Of a DNA stretch of 64,000 nt, positions 1 to 8,234 are shown piece after piece (the stretch's first letter is position 1; each line of letters begins with the position of its first letter). Source of the stretch: JBEKTW01 sp963727845. Its GTDB lineage: Bacteria; Bacteroidota; Ignavibacteria; UBA10030; SZUA-254. The position numbers and the translations under genes are program-made. The notes under the pieces were generated by a model. That model worked only from the letters and a program-made list of their open reading frames with translations. It searched no databases and was not told the origin of the DNA. The stretch spans positions 434,001-498,000 of the forward strand of contig CAVSHI010000006.1 of the NCBI GenBank assembly GCA_963727845.1, read 5' to 3'.

Positions 1-1038
1 TTCCCTTGTGCGCTCGAGGACGGATGCGAGCATGATATTCATGATCCCGATGCCGCCGACCACGAGGGAAATGCTCGCGATCGCTCCCATGACGACGTTG
101 AAGATCCGCTGCGTTTTCTGACTTTGTTCAACGAGGACGTTGGGGACGACCACTTCGTAGTCATCGATTCCGTAGTGCCTGCGTTCGAGGATGTGGCGTA
201 TGACCGGAACCGCTTCGGTGAGGGCTTCGACCTGTTTGACCTTGACGACGAGTTCGTCGAGCCGTTCCTTCGGCACCGGCAGGTTCCTACCGCTGGACAT
301 GCTCACGCCATTCCCGAAGAAAATGGCGCTCGCGCCCGATTGACCTTTCGTGCGCTGCATTTTGAGCTGGGCGGTCGTGATGGGAATATAGACGTCCATG
401 TTGAGATTGCGCAGGCTCAATCCGCCGCCGGCGGACTCGATTTTCTTCTGTTGCGCCAATTGTCTCTCCATGATGCCAATGACCGTGAACCATTGATTTT
501 CGAGCTTTACCTGTTTGCCGATGGGGTTTTCAAAGTGGAAGATTTTTTTCTTCACCCCGTCCCCTATGACGCACACGTTGTCCAAGGCGTTGACGTGTGA
601 ACTCCGGAGAAACATCCCGTCGCTGATGGAATAATTGAACACGGAAAGAAAATCCGGGGTCGTGCCGATCAGTTTTACATCCACCCGGTCGGTGCGGTAT
701 TGCGCGGGAACTGTTTTCTCCCACTGCGGGACGATGCAGTCGACCATCGGGCAGATATCCCGGATGGCAAGCCCGTCGAGCATCGTGAGACCGGGCGAGA
801 AGTTGGCCTTCGCTTTCGTGAAACTTTGCTGAGTCTGGTCCTTCGCCTGGATGATGATGTTGTTGACGCCCATGAGACGGATCTGTTCGAGAGCTTCACG
901 CCGGGCGCCTTCACCGATGGACAGCATCGCGATGACCGCGGCGACTCCGAAGATGATGCCGAGCGAAGTCAGAACGGAGCGGAGCTTGTGCGTGAGAAGC
1001 CCCGTCAGCCCGACTGCGGCACTCTCGTTGAAATTCAA
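1..1038 (-). CDS. MacB-like ABC transporter permease, partial
   Basis: FtsX/MacB-type permease of a tripartite efflux or macrolide/lipoprotein-export ABC system in the inner membrane. The minus strand is open for 346 codons up to the window edge. It begins with a hydrophobic first membrane segment (SVLTSLGIIFGVAAVIAMLS), followed by a periplasmic MacB core, then the second membrane segment with the family signature VVGGIGIMNIMLASV near the edge. No ATG suits the start. I chose TTG at 1038-1036 because GAAGGA lies about 9 bases upstream and the codon overlaps the adaptor's TGA stop (TTGA), indicating translational coupling. The C-terminal membrane segments lie outside the window, and no ATPase gene is visible. 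Confidence 0.88.
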   Translation of the reverse strand, partial: MNFNESAAVGLTGLLTHKLRSVLTSLGIIFGVAAVIAMLSIGEGARREALEQIRLMGVNNIIIQAKDQTQQSFTKAKANFSPGLTMLDGLAIRDICPMVDCIVPQWEKTVPAQYRTDRVDVKLIGTTPDFLSVFNYSISDGMFLRSSHVNALDNVCVIGDGVKKKIFHFENPIGKQVKLENQWFTVIGIMERQLAQQKKIESAGGGLSLRNLNMDVYIPITTAQLKMQRTKGQSGASAIFFGNGVSMSSGRNLPVPKERLDELVVKVKQVEALTEAVPVIRHILERRHYGIDDYEVVVPNVLVEQSQKTQRIFNVVMGAIASISLVVGGIGIMNIMLASVLERTRE

Positions 1039-2315
1039 AGTTTGGTTTCCTTCTGTTCCGATGTCTCCGCGGGGGATTCCTCTTTTAGTGTCGGGTCGCG
1101 CAATGTCACTTTATCCCCCTCGCTCAGACCTTTCGTGATAATGATACTGTTGCTGTTCCGGATGCCGATCTCGACGACGATTTCCTTCGGGCTGGAATGG
1201 CCCGCTTTATACACGACCGTCTTGCCGTCTTTCGAGAAGACGGATTCCAGCGGGATGTAGAGCGCTTTGGCAACCGTCTCCACGAGAATCTCGTTGCTCG
1301 TGGTCATACCCGGTCGGAGGATTGGGTCGGTTTCATCGATGTCGACGACAACCTCGAAGGTTTTAATGCTGGAAGATTGGTCCGTCTGCTGGCCGATCGT
1401 GCCGACCGACGATACAGTACCGTGAAATTCGCGGTCGGGAAACGCATCCAGCTTGATCTTCGCCTTCTGTCCGTTCTTCACTTTGCTGACGTCCACTTCG
1501 TTCACGCTTCCCACCGTCTGCATGTGAGACATATCCGGGAGGCTGATGATGGGCATGCCGGCCCAGACCTGGTCGGAGACGGCGACCTTCTTCCCGGTCC
1601 TCCAATTCCTCTCGTAGACGACCAATCCGGGCATCGGGGCACGGAGCGTGAATCTCCCGAGGTCCCGCTTTGCCTTATCGACGTTGCCCTGGGCTTTTTG
1701 CACCTGCATGTTGATCTTGTCGGTCTCGGATTTGTTGATCTCCTCCTGGGTGACCATTTTCAGTTTTGCCTGTTCGACGGCAATGCTGTCTCTCTTGAGC
1801 TGGAGTTCTTTTTCACGTTGCTGGACTTCCGCTTCGAAACGGGCTTGCTGGTAGCTGAGTTTCGAGAGCTCGTACTGAAACTCTGAGTTTTTCAGCTCGG
1901 CTTCGAGTTGATGCGCGGTCGCTTTGTGGTCGGCCTCCATTTTTGCGAGGTCGGAAAGATTGATGTTGAGCTGTGACTGCTGGTCCTTCAGGAATTTTTC
2001 CACGTTGGCGGTATCGAGCCGTACGAGGATGTCGCCATCCTTGACCAGTGTGCCTTCGGGAATCAGCCACAGGATCTGGAAATCTCCGTAATCCCAGACG
2101 CCCGGACTCGACAGCGTCATGGATTTTGTAGCCCTCATCTCCGCGCTGATGGTGATGGTAACGGAGAATTCACCGTTTTTTACTTCGGTTGTGGGGACGG
2201 AACTCGATCTGGGGCTGAAGATCGCAGCAAGCAAAATCAGCGCGAATGCCCCGGCGGAAGGGTAAAGATACTTTTTTTCTTGAAAGCGCTTGAGGTTGGA
2301 TAGAGATATATTCAT
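1035..2315 (-). CDS. HlyD/MacA-family periplasmic adaptor (RND/ABC membrane fusion protein)
   Basis: 426-residue membrane fusion protein that would link the downstream MacB-like permease to an outer-membrane channel. It has one N-terminal membrane anchor (about residues 17-35), a split lipoyl/biotinyl-like domain (around LIPEGTLVKDGDILVRLD and later LRAPMPGLVV), a long coiled-coil hairpin rich in Gln/Glu/Lys (about residues 95-210), a beta-barrel domain and an acidic tail. A longer upstream ATG exists, but the start at 2315 is preceded by AGGAG at 6 bases and puts the membrane anchor close to the N-terminus. It overlaps the permease start by 4 bases. The substrate cannot be told from the sequence. 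Confidence 0.9.
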   Translation of the reverse strand: MNISLSNLKRFQEKKYLYPSAGAFALILLAAIFSPRSSSVPTTEVKNGEFSVTITISAEMRATKSMTLSSPGVWDYGDFQILWLIPEGTLVKDGDILVRLDTANVEKFLKDQQSQLNINLSDLAKMEADHKATAHQLEAELKNSEFQYELSKLSYQQARFEAEVQQREKELQLKRDSIAVEQAKLKMVTQEEINKSETDKINMQVQKAQGNVDKAKRDLGRFTLRAPMPGLVVYERNWRTGKKVAVSDQVWAGMPIISLPDMSHMQTVGSVNEVDVSKVKNGQKAKIKLDAFPDREFHGTVSSVGTIGQQTDQSSSIKTFEVVVDIDETDPILRPGMTTSNEILVETVAKALYIPLESVFSKDGKTVVYKAGHSSPKEIVVEIGIRNSNSIIITKGLSEGDKVTLRDPTLKEESPAETSEQKETKL

Positions 2316-2727
2316 ATTGAACTCCTGTGAGCGACTTTTCCGATTCCCCAAGATATATAAATAGAGTGATCCGTGCAACTTGAATGGACCGGCATATGAG
2401 GGTTAGACTGAAATTACCGCGAAATGGTTGACAGATCGAATCCGGTTCCGTGTATTGTTGTATGACAGGGGGGAGTGCGACACTTCATTGCCAACGTCAT
2501 TCCCGAATCTTGTCCCGCAATGTTTTTATGCGGGAGCTCTTGTCGGGAATCCAGTGCCGAGACAGACTGGAATAGGCTCACCCAGCCGATATGGCGCTGC
2601 CCCGGATGCCCGCTAGAGGCATGCGGGCATGACAAACGGAGAGGGAGGAGGACAGCACTCTTGTGGACCTCGACAATGTGCCGGTATGACAGGTAGGGGA
2701 CGGCGGCTCAACGGTCCGGACGTCCGG
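2316..2727. other. Intergenic region, 412 bp, no gene
   Basis: I see no credible coding sequence here. It holds a nested palindrome (2495-2554) and GC-rich sequence without codon structure. Reading the minus strand, a weak promoter-like pair (TTGCAC near 2373-2378 and a TATATC-like -10) lies upstream of the adaptor gene, too weak to call separately. Confidence 0.6.
2495..2554. repeat. REP-like nested palindrome, CGTCATTCCC...GGGAATCCAG type
   Basis: The element starts with CGTCATTCCC and ends with GGGAATCCAG. An outer stem pairs ATTCCCGA with TCGGGAAT and an inner stem pairs TCCCGCA with TGCGGGA around an AT-rich loop. The same boundary sequences enclose a different inner palindrome at 10356-10410, so it belongs to a dispersed family. 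It probably folds as a hairpin in transcripts downstream of the rluD-like gene or upstream of the adaptor gene. Confidence 0.7.
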
Positions 2728-3765
2728 TTACTGCGTGCGGTTGTGGAGGGATCCCAGTATCTTCAGCGCCTCTTTCATATCCTCCGGCAATTCCGACTCA
2801 AACTTCATTTTCTTGCCTGTCGACGGATGGATGAATCCGATCGTTTTCGCGTGAAGCGCCTGCCGGTTCAGAATCTTCAGCAACCGTTCGACCTCTTCCT
2901 TCTTTTTCCTGTCCGTGCTTCCCCAGGTGATGCGTCTTCCGCCGTACGTAGGATCGCCAAGGACCGGGTGGCCGATGTGATGCATGTGGACGCGAATCTG
3001 GTGCGTTCTTCCGGTTTTCAGTTTACATTTCACGAGAGAAAGATACTCGAAAGATTCAAGGACCTCGTATTCGGTGACCGCCGGTTTGCCATTTTCCACT
3101 ACAGCGATCTTTTTTCTGTCCGACTTGCTTCTTCCGAGCGGTGCCTCGATAATGCCCATCATCCTTTTTTCATTTTTAATTTTTAATTGTGCATCATCAT
3201 CGAACCTTCCCCACACAATAGCCCAGTATTCCCGGTCGATGTTCCTGCTGGAGAACTGCTCCGCGAGTTTTGCATGGGTGTTGTCATCTTTGGCCACCAC
3301 CATGAGCCCCGAGGTGTCCTTGTCGAGCCGGTGTACAATGCCCGGGCGGGGAAATTCATTGACTTTTGATTCGTCCGTCTGTTGCTGACGGGATAGTTTC
3401 TCGCCGCAATAATGCATCAACGCGTTCACCAACGTTCCGCGATAGTTCGCGTACGCCGGATGCGTCACCATTCCGGCCGGCTTGTTGACGATGAGGAGCT
3501 GCTGATCCTCATAGACGATGTCGAGGGGAATTTCTTCCGCGACAACGTCGGGCGGTGGGTTTCCGGGAAGGGTGAAATGGATGCTTTCGCCCGGGGAGAC
3601 TTTATAGCTGGGCTTGACCTTCTTGCCGTCGACGAGAACAAACCCTTCGCGAATTGCTTGCTGGATTTTTGAGCGGGTTGCATTTTCCACATGGTGACCG
3701 AGAAAAATGTCGAGCCGTTCGCGGGTCTTTCCCGGTGGGACGGTGATGTCGAATGATGAAGTCAT
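2728..3765 (-). CDS. RluD/RluA-family 23S rRNA pseudouridine synthase
   Basis: 345-residue enzyme that isomerises uridines in rRNA to pseudouridine. An N-terminal S4 RNA-binding domain (residues about 15-75) precedes the RluA catalytic domain, which carries the signature HRLDKDTSGL with the catalytic Asp. GRTHQIRVH and GDPTYGG are further family motifs. Length matches RluD. It is the last gene of the DUF2905-ileS-dksA-lspA-rluD run and starts 36 bases after lspA ends. The exact target uridines (RluD versus RluC/RluA) cannot be assigned from sequence alone. Confidence 0.93.
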   Translation of the reverse strand: MTSSFDITVPPGKTRERLDIFLGHHVENATRSKIQQAIREGFVLVDGKKVKPSYKVSPGESIHFTLPGNPPPDVVAEEIPLDIVYEDQQLLIVNKPAGMVTHPAYANYRGTLVNALMHYCGEKLSRQQQTDESKVNEFPRPGIVHRLDKDTSGLMVVAKDDNTHAKLAEQFSSRNIDREYWAIVWGRFDDDAQLKIKNEKRMMGIIEAPLGRSKSDRKKIAVVENGKPAVTEYEVLESFEYLSLVKCKLKTGRTHQIRVHMHHIGHPVLGDPTYGGRRITWGSTDRKKKEEVERLLKILNRQALHAKTIGFIHPSTGKKMKFESELPEDMKEALKILGSLHNRTQ

Positions 3766-3801
3766 GGGTTTATGACTTCCGGTTGGTTGCGGTGCCCGTG
3801 C

Positions 3802-4464
3802 CTACGTAAGGTCGGAGTCTTCGCCCGGAGCTGCTGCCTGGGCGGGAAAATTTGCGGGTGTGAAAGGTGTGGTTGAAGTGACATTCCCTGCGGGATCAAC
3901 ATTCACTGATTCCGGGACGAGGTCCTCCTCGTGATTTGCTCTGCGATGCGTGAGGAGCAGGAGAACGACGCCGCACGTCACCGATGCATCCGCAAGATTG
4001 AACACGGGCCAGCGAGTGAGGTGGTAGCCCCAAAGGTTGATGTTGAAAAAATCGCAGTCGATAAAGTCCACAACCTTTCCGTAGAAGAGGGAGCCATCGC
4101 CGTAGAGCACGCCGTAGAAGACGCGGTCGATGAGATTGCCGATCGCTCCGCCGAGAATCATTGCAAGGGAAATCCGGAACGCCAGGTGTTCGTTCCGTGC
4201 CTTGTAGAGATAGAGCGCGATGGCGATGCTGGCAACGATCGAGAAAATCGCGAAGAACCACTTCCAACCGAGGTCAATGCCGAAAGCCATGCCGGGATTT
4301 TCGATGTACGTCAACCTCAGAAAATCCCCGAGGATCGGCCGGCTCGTGCCGATCTGTAATCCCTGGAAGTTTATTCCGATGAATGGAATGCTGAGCCCCT
4401 TCACCAAGAATTTGGAGAATTGGTCGGCGAGAACGATCGTCAGGCTAAGATAGAGAATGCGCAC
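3802..4464 (-). CDS. lspA: Lipoprotein signal peptidase (signal peptidase II)
   Basis: 220-residue integral inner-membrane aspartyl protease that removes signal peptides from diacylglyceryl-modified prolipoproteins. Four hydrophobic segments are visible. The two catalytic Asp motifs are present: GNLIDRV and FNLADASV. I place the start at GTG 4464, because the reading frame upstream overlaps the dksA-like gene and is not LspA-like, AGGTGA lies about 10 bases before GTG, and this gives the usual N-terminus (RILYLSLTIVLADQFSK). It has a C-terminal hydrophilic tail of about 40 residues, longer than in E. coli LspA. It starts 23 bases after the DksA-like gene stops. Confidence 0.94.
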   Translation of the reverse strand: MRILYLSLTIVLADQFSKFLVKGLSIPFIGINFQGLQIGTSRPILGDFLRLTYIENPGMAFGIDLGWKWFFAIFSIVASIAIALYLYKARNEHLAFRISLAMILGGAIGNLIDRVFYGVLYGDGSLFYGKVVDFIDCDFFNINLWGYHLTRWPVFNLADASVTCGVVLLLLTHRRANHEEDLVPESVNVDPAGNVTSTTPFTPANFPAQAAAPGEDSDLT

Positions 4465-4487
4465 GTTGCTGCTTTCACCTATGATGT

Positions 4488-5015
4488 TTATTTGCTGCGC
4501 CGGAGCTTGCACTGCAGGCATTGCTGGGCATGCGGGACCGCTTCGAGGCGTTCTTTCTCGATGAGTTTTCCGCAATCGGTGCATCGCCCGTAATCGCCTT
4601 TTGCGATGCGCGCCAGGGCGTCTTCGAGATGATTCAGGAACTTTCCCTCGCGGGAAGCAAACATGAACGTCTTCTCCCGCTCCATCGAATCGGTGCCTTG
4701 CTCCATGTGCGTTGAGTAGGTCGGATTTTCGCTGACGTACTCGCCCGTCGTGCTGTCGATCATCGTATCGCGGAGCGTTTCCAGCTCGTCGAGGATTTCC
4801 CTTTTCTTCGCGAGGATGATCGATTTGAAGTGCTCAAGGTCCTGCTTGCCGTAGGACATCTTCCGGATCGGTTCCTTGGGGGTTTCCTGTTTGGCCTTCT
4901 TTTGCTTCGCAGGAGCCTTCGCTACAGGAGGTCGTTTCTTTCTTGCAGCGGCCTTTGCTTTCAAGATTGCAAGGGTCTTCTCGGCTTCTTTTGAGAGCTT
5001 CTTTGTTCTTGGCAT
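4488..5015 (-). CDS. DksA/TraR-family C4 zinc-finger protein
   Basis: 175 residues. The C-terminal half is a DksA/TraR fold with a long coiled coil followed by a four-cysteine zinc finger (CTDCGK ... CLQC). Family members bind in the RNA polymerase secondary channel and modulate transcription with ppGpp. The first ~55 residues are a Lys/Ala/Pro-rich basic extension, typical of Bacteroidota-type members but absent from E. coli DksA. The usual DksA tip Asp residues cannot be assigned with confidence. It lies between ileS and lspA in one transcription unit, an arrangement I believe is common in this phylum. Confidence 0.88.
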   Translation of the reverse strand: MPRTKKLSKEAEKTLAILKAKAAARKKRPPVAKAPAKQKKAKQETPKEPIRKMSYGKQDLEHFKSIILAKKREILDELETLRDTMIDSTTGEYVSENPTYSTHMEQGTDSMEREKTFMFASREGKFLNHLEDALARIAKGDYGRCTDCGKLIEKERLEAVPHAQQCLQCKLRRSK

Positions 5016-5050
5016 CGCTTATTCCCCTGATTGATTCAACAAATATAACA

Positions 5051-8000
5051 TTAGTGTTCGTTCCCCGCGGGCCGGTTCTCTTCCGGGGTTTGTGCCCGCT
5101 CGATGGTGATGGAACAGTTCTCACCGTTGATATCCAACTCCGCAGAGTGGTCGCCCGGACGGTACGTTGGGCCGAGTTCGAGCGCCAATGTCTCATTGCG
5201 GATATATCTGCCGAACGCAGTTAATGCTCTTTCCAGTTTCTCGTTTCCCTTGTAGTAAATCCTCACCCGGTCGGTCACGTCGAAGCCGGCATCCTTGCGC
5301 ATATTTTGCACCCGGTTGACGAACTCTCGCGCGAATCCTTCCTGGATCAACTCCTCTGTGAGCGTCGTATCGAGAGCAACCGTCAATTCATTGTCCGACT
5401 CAACGAGCCATCCTTTGATGTCTTCATGCAGAATATCGACATCCTCTTTCACAATGATGACCTGCGATCCGTTCACCGGAATGGTCACCTGTCCGTCTTT
5501 TTCGAGAGACCTGATCTCTGCCGGTCCAAAGCCTTTGATGGCTCCCGCAATTGCCTGTACCGACTTGCCATGCTTGGGACCGAGTGTTTTGAAATTAGGC
5601 TTCGCCCTTTTTTGAACAATCCCGGAATCGTCGTCCACAAACTCGACCTGTTTCACGTTGATTTCATCTAGGATGACGTCTTCCATCCGTTTGATGGCCT
5701 CTTTGCCGCGTTCGCTTGACACTGGAATGATTACCCGCATCAACGGCTGCCGGACCTTGAGGTTCGACTTGTTTCGAATCGCCCTTGCCAGCGATACGAT
5801 CCTCTGAGCCTTCTCCATGCGCGATTCGAGGTCTTCATCCACCATGCTCGCGTCGATCTCCGGAACGGCCGCCAGATGTATGGACTCAAACTGTTCTTTG
5901 CCCGTGACCGAATTCAAGTTCAGATAGATCCTCTCGGCCAGGAACGGCGCGAACGGCGCCATGAGTTTCGTAACCGTTGTCAAACACTCGTACAATGTCT
6001 GGTATGCCGCGGTCTTGTTGCCCCCTTGCTCGTTCTTCCAGAATCGGCGCCTGTTCCTTCTAACATACCAGTTTGACAGTTGATCTATTGTGAAGTCGCT
6101 CACAGCGCGCGCGGCTTTGGTGACGTCGTATCCGTCCATCGCCTGGACATAATTCCTGACCAGCGAATTGAGGGATGATACGATCCACCGGTCGATTTCC
6201 GGGCGTTCATTCAACGGTACGGGCTTTTCAGAATATGTGAACCCGTCGATGTTCGCGTACAGGGCGAAGAACGCGTATGTGTTCAACAAGGTTCCAAGAA
6301 ACTTTCTCTGCACCTCGGAGAGCCCGTCTTCGTCGAAGAGCGTCGGGCGCCACGGCGGGCTCGTCGTCACCAGGTACCACCGCGTAGTGTCCGCTCCGTA
6401 CTTGTCGAGGATCTTGAACGGGTCCACCGTGTTGCCCCGCGTCTTCGACATTTTCTGTCCCTCTTTGTCGAGGATCAGCTCGTTGACGATGATGTTCTTG
6501 AATGCGGGCCGGTCGAACAGAAACGTGCTGATTGAGTGAAGGGAATAGAACCAACCGCGGGTCTGGTCGATCCCCTCGCAAATGTAGTCTGCCGGATGTT
6601 GCTCCCCGGAATCGATGAGCTCTTTGTTTTCGAATGGGTAGTGCCACTGAGCGAACGGCATCGCTCCGGAGTCGAACCAGACGTCGATGAGCTCCGGCGT
6701 TCGCCGCATCGTGCCGCTGCAAGTGCATGACCAGGTGATTTCGTCAACGAAAGGCTTATGTAGGTCAATTTCGGATTGGAGATTTGGGATTTTGGATTTG
6801 AGCTGCTCGATACTTTCGACGCACTCTTGCTTTCTGCACTTCTCACAAACCCAAATGGGAAGCGGCGTTCCCCAGAATCTATCGCGGGAAAGCGACCAGT
6901 CCTTGTTTTCTTCGAGCCAGTTGCCGAAGCGTCCTGTTCCGACTTCCGGCGGGTACCAGTGGATCGTCTTGTTCAGCTCGATCATCCGCTGTGCGTATTT
7001 CGTTGTGGCGATGTACCACGATTCCCGGGCATAATAGAGGAGAGGGGTGTCGCAGCGCCAGCAGTGAGGATACGAATGCACGATCGTCTCCTTCTTATAG
7101 AGGAGATGACGCTCTTTCAGATTCCTGATGATGTCGGCATCGGCGTCTTTTACAAACTTGCCAGCAAAATCAGTCACTTCGGGGCCGAACTCTCCGCTCT
7201 TGTTGACTGGATGGATGGTCGGAAGGCCATACTTTCTTCCAGTCTCATAATCGTCCTCGCCGTATGCCGGCGCCATGTGGACGATACCCGAGCCGTCTTC
7301 CGTTGTTACGAAATCTGCCTCCACGACGCAAAATGCTTTTTCCTTCACTGGATGGTAATTGAAAAGACGTTCATACTCTTTTCCGGCAAGCGATGTTCCT
7401 TTGAATCGTTCAAGAACGGTATACTCACCTTCGAGCGCGGCAAGACGCGCTTCCGCGAGTATGAGCTTCTCGGCTCTGTGCTCAACCTTTACATAATCGA
7501 TGTTAGCGCGAACGGCAAGCGCCACGTTCGAAATGAGGGTCCACGGCGTGGTCGTCCATACGAGGAAGTACGTGTTTTCCTCACCTTTTATTTTCATCTT
7601 AACGTAGACGCTCACGTCTTTGATGTCGTCGTAGCCAAGAGCGACTTCGTGCGACGACAGCGGTGTTTCACACCGCGGGCAATATGGCTGGACTTTGTAG
7701 CCTTTGTATATCAGCCCCTTGTCGAAATACTGCTTCAGCGCCCACCAGATGGATTCGATGTAGGTGTTTTCAAACGTGACGTAGGGATTTTTGAGGTCCA
7801 CCCAGTATCCCATGCGCCGGGTCATTTCTTCCCAATCGGCTTTGTACTTCCACACCGATTTCCTGCATTCTTCGTTGAACTTTGCTACTCCGTACCTGAC
7901 GATATCTTCCTTGTGTTTGAAGCCGAGGGATTTTTCCACCTCAATTTCCACCGGGAGGCCGTGCGTATCCCACCCGGCTTTGCGATGGACCTGAAATCCG

Positions 8001-8224
8001 CGCATCGTTTTGTACCGGCATACGAGGTCCTTCAGTGTTCTGCTCATGACGTGATGGATACCCGGGCGTCCGTTCGCTGTGGGGGGGCCCTCATAAAACG
8101 TGAATCCGGGTTTTCCGTTGCGTGCTGAGACGCTTTGCTCGAAAATCTTCTGCTCCTCCCAGAATTTCAGAATTTCCTTTTCGAGCTCGGAGTAACTTAT
8201 TTTATCCGTCAGTTCTTTGAACAT
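5051..8224 (-). CDS. ileS: Isoleucyl-tRNA synthetase
   Basis: 1057-residue class I synthetase that charges tRNA-Ile. The HIGH-type signature appears as GIHH near residue 55, the connective editing domain lies in the first half, and KMSKT marks the second ATP-binding loop. The C-terminal part resembles the longer IleS type with an extended anticodon-binding region and no terminal zinc knuckle. An ATG at 8281 is open, but it would overlap the upstream ATPase gene; the start at 8224 (FKELTDKISYSELEKEIL) is the natural IleS N-terminus and sits 11 bases after that gene's stop. Part of a linker (minus-strand reading of 6767-6800) is encoded by DNA that looks like the AATCC intergenic repeat. Confidence 0.96.
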   Translation of the reverse strand: MFKELTDKISYSELEKEILKFWEEQKIFEQSVSARNGKPGFTFYEGPPTANGRPGIHHVMSRTLKDLVCRYKTMRGFQVHRKAGWDTHGLPVEIEVEKSLGFKHKEDIVRYGVAKFNEECRKSVWKYKADWEEMTRRMGYWVDLKNPYVTFENTYIESIWWALKQYFDKGLIYKGYKVQPYCPRCETPLSSHEVALGYDDIKDVSVYVKMKIKGEENTYFLVWTTTPWTLISNVALAVRANIDYVKVEHRAEKLILAEARLAALEGEYTVLERFKGTSLAGKEYERLFNYHPVKEKAFCVVEADFVTTEDGSGIVHMAPAYGEDDYETGRKYGLPTIHPVNKSGEFGPEVTDFAGKFVKDADADIIRNLKERHLLYKKETIVHSYPHCWRCDTPLLYYARESWYIATTKYAQRMIELNKTIHWYPPEVGTGRFGNWLEENKDWSLSRDRFWGTPLPIWVCEKCRKQECVESIEQLKSKIPNLQSEIDLHKPFVDEITWSCTCSGTMRRTPELIDVWFDSGAMPFAQWHYPFENKELIDSGEQHPADYICEGIDQTRGWFYSLHSISTFLFDRPAFKNIIVNELILDKEGQKMSKTRGNTVDPFKILDKYGADTTRWYLVTTSPPWRPTLFDEDGLSEVQRKFLGTLLNTYAFFALYANIDGFTYSEKPVPLNERPEIDRWIVSSLNSLVRNYVQAMDGYDVTKAARAVSDFTIDQLSNWYVRRNRRRFWKNEQGGNKTAAYQTLYECLTTVTKLMAPFAPFLAERIYLNLNSVTGKEQFESIHLAAVPEIDASMVDEDLESRMEKAQRIVSLARAIRNKSNLKVRQPLMRVIIPVSSERGKEAIKRMEDVILDEINVKQVEFVDDDSGIVQKRAKPNFKTLGPKHGKSVQAIAGAIKGFGPAEIRSLEKDGQVTIPVNGSQVIIVKEDVDILHEDIKGWLVESDNELTVALDTTLTEELIQEGFAREFVNRVQNMRKDAGFDVTDRVRIYYKGNEKLERALTAFGRYIRNETLALELGPTYRPGDHSAELDINGENCSITIERAQTPEENRPAGNEH
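6767..6800 (-). repeat. AATCC-type degenerate repeat inside ileS
   Basis: On the minus strand this stretch reads as successive CAAATCC/AAATCCC/CAATCC units, the same word set as the arrays at 10250-10321 and 10445-10503. It is in frame and encodes part of a linker (LKSKIPNLQSEI) between two zinc-ligand-like cysteine clusters of IleS, a place where the family varies. Chance resemblance is possible because the words are short. Confidence 0.45.
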
Positions 8225-8234
8225 AAATGTGATG

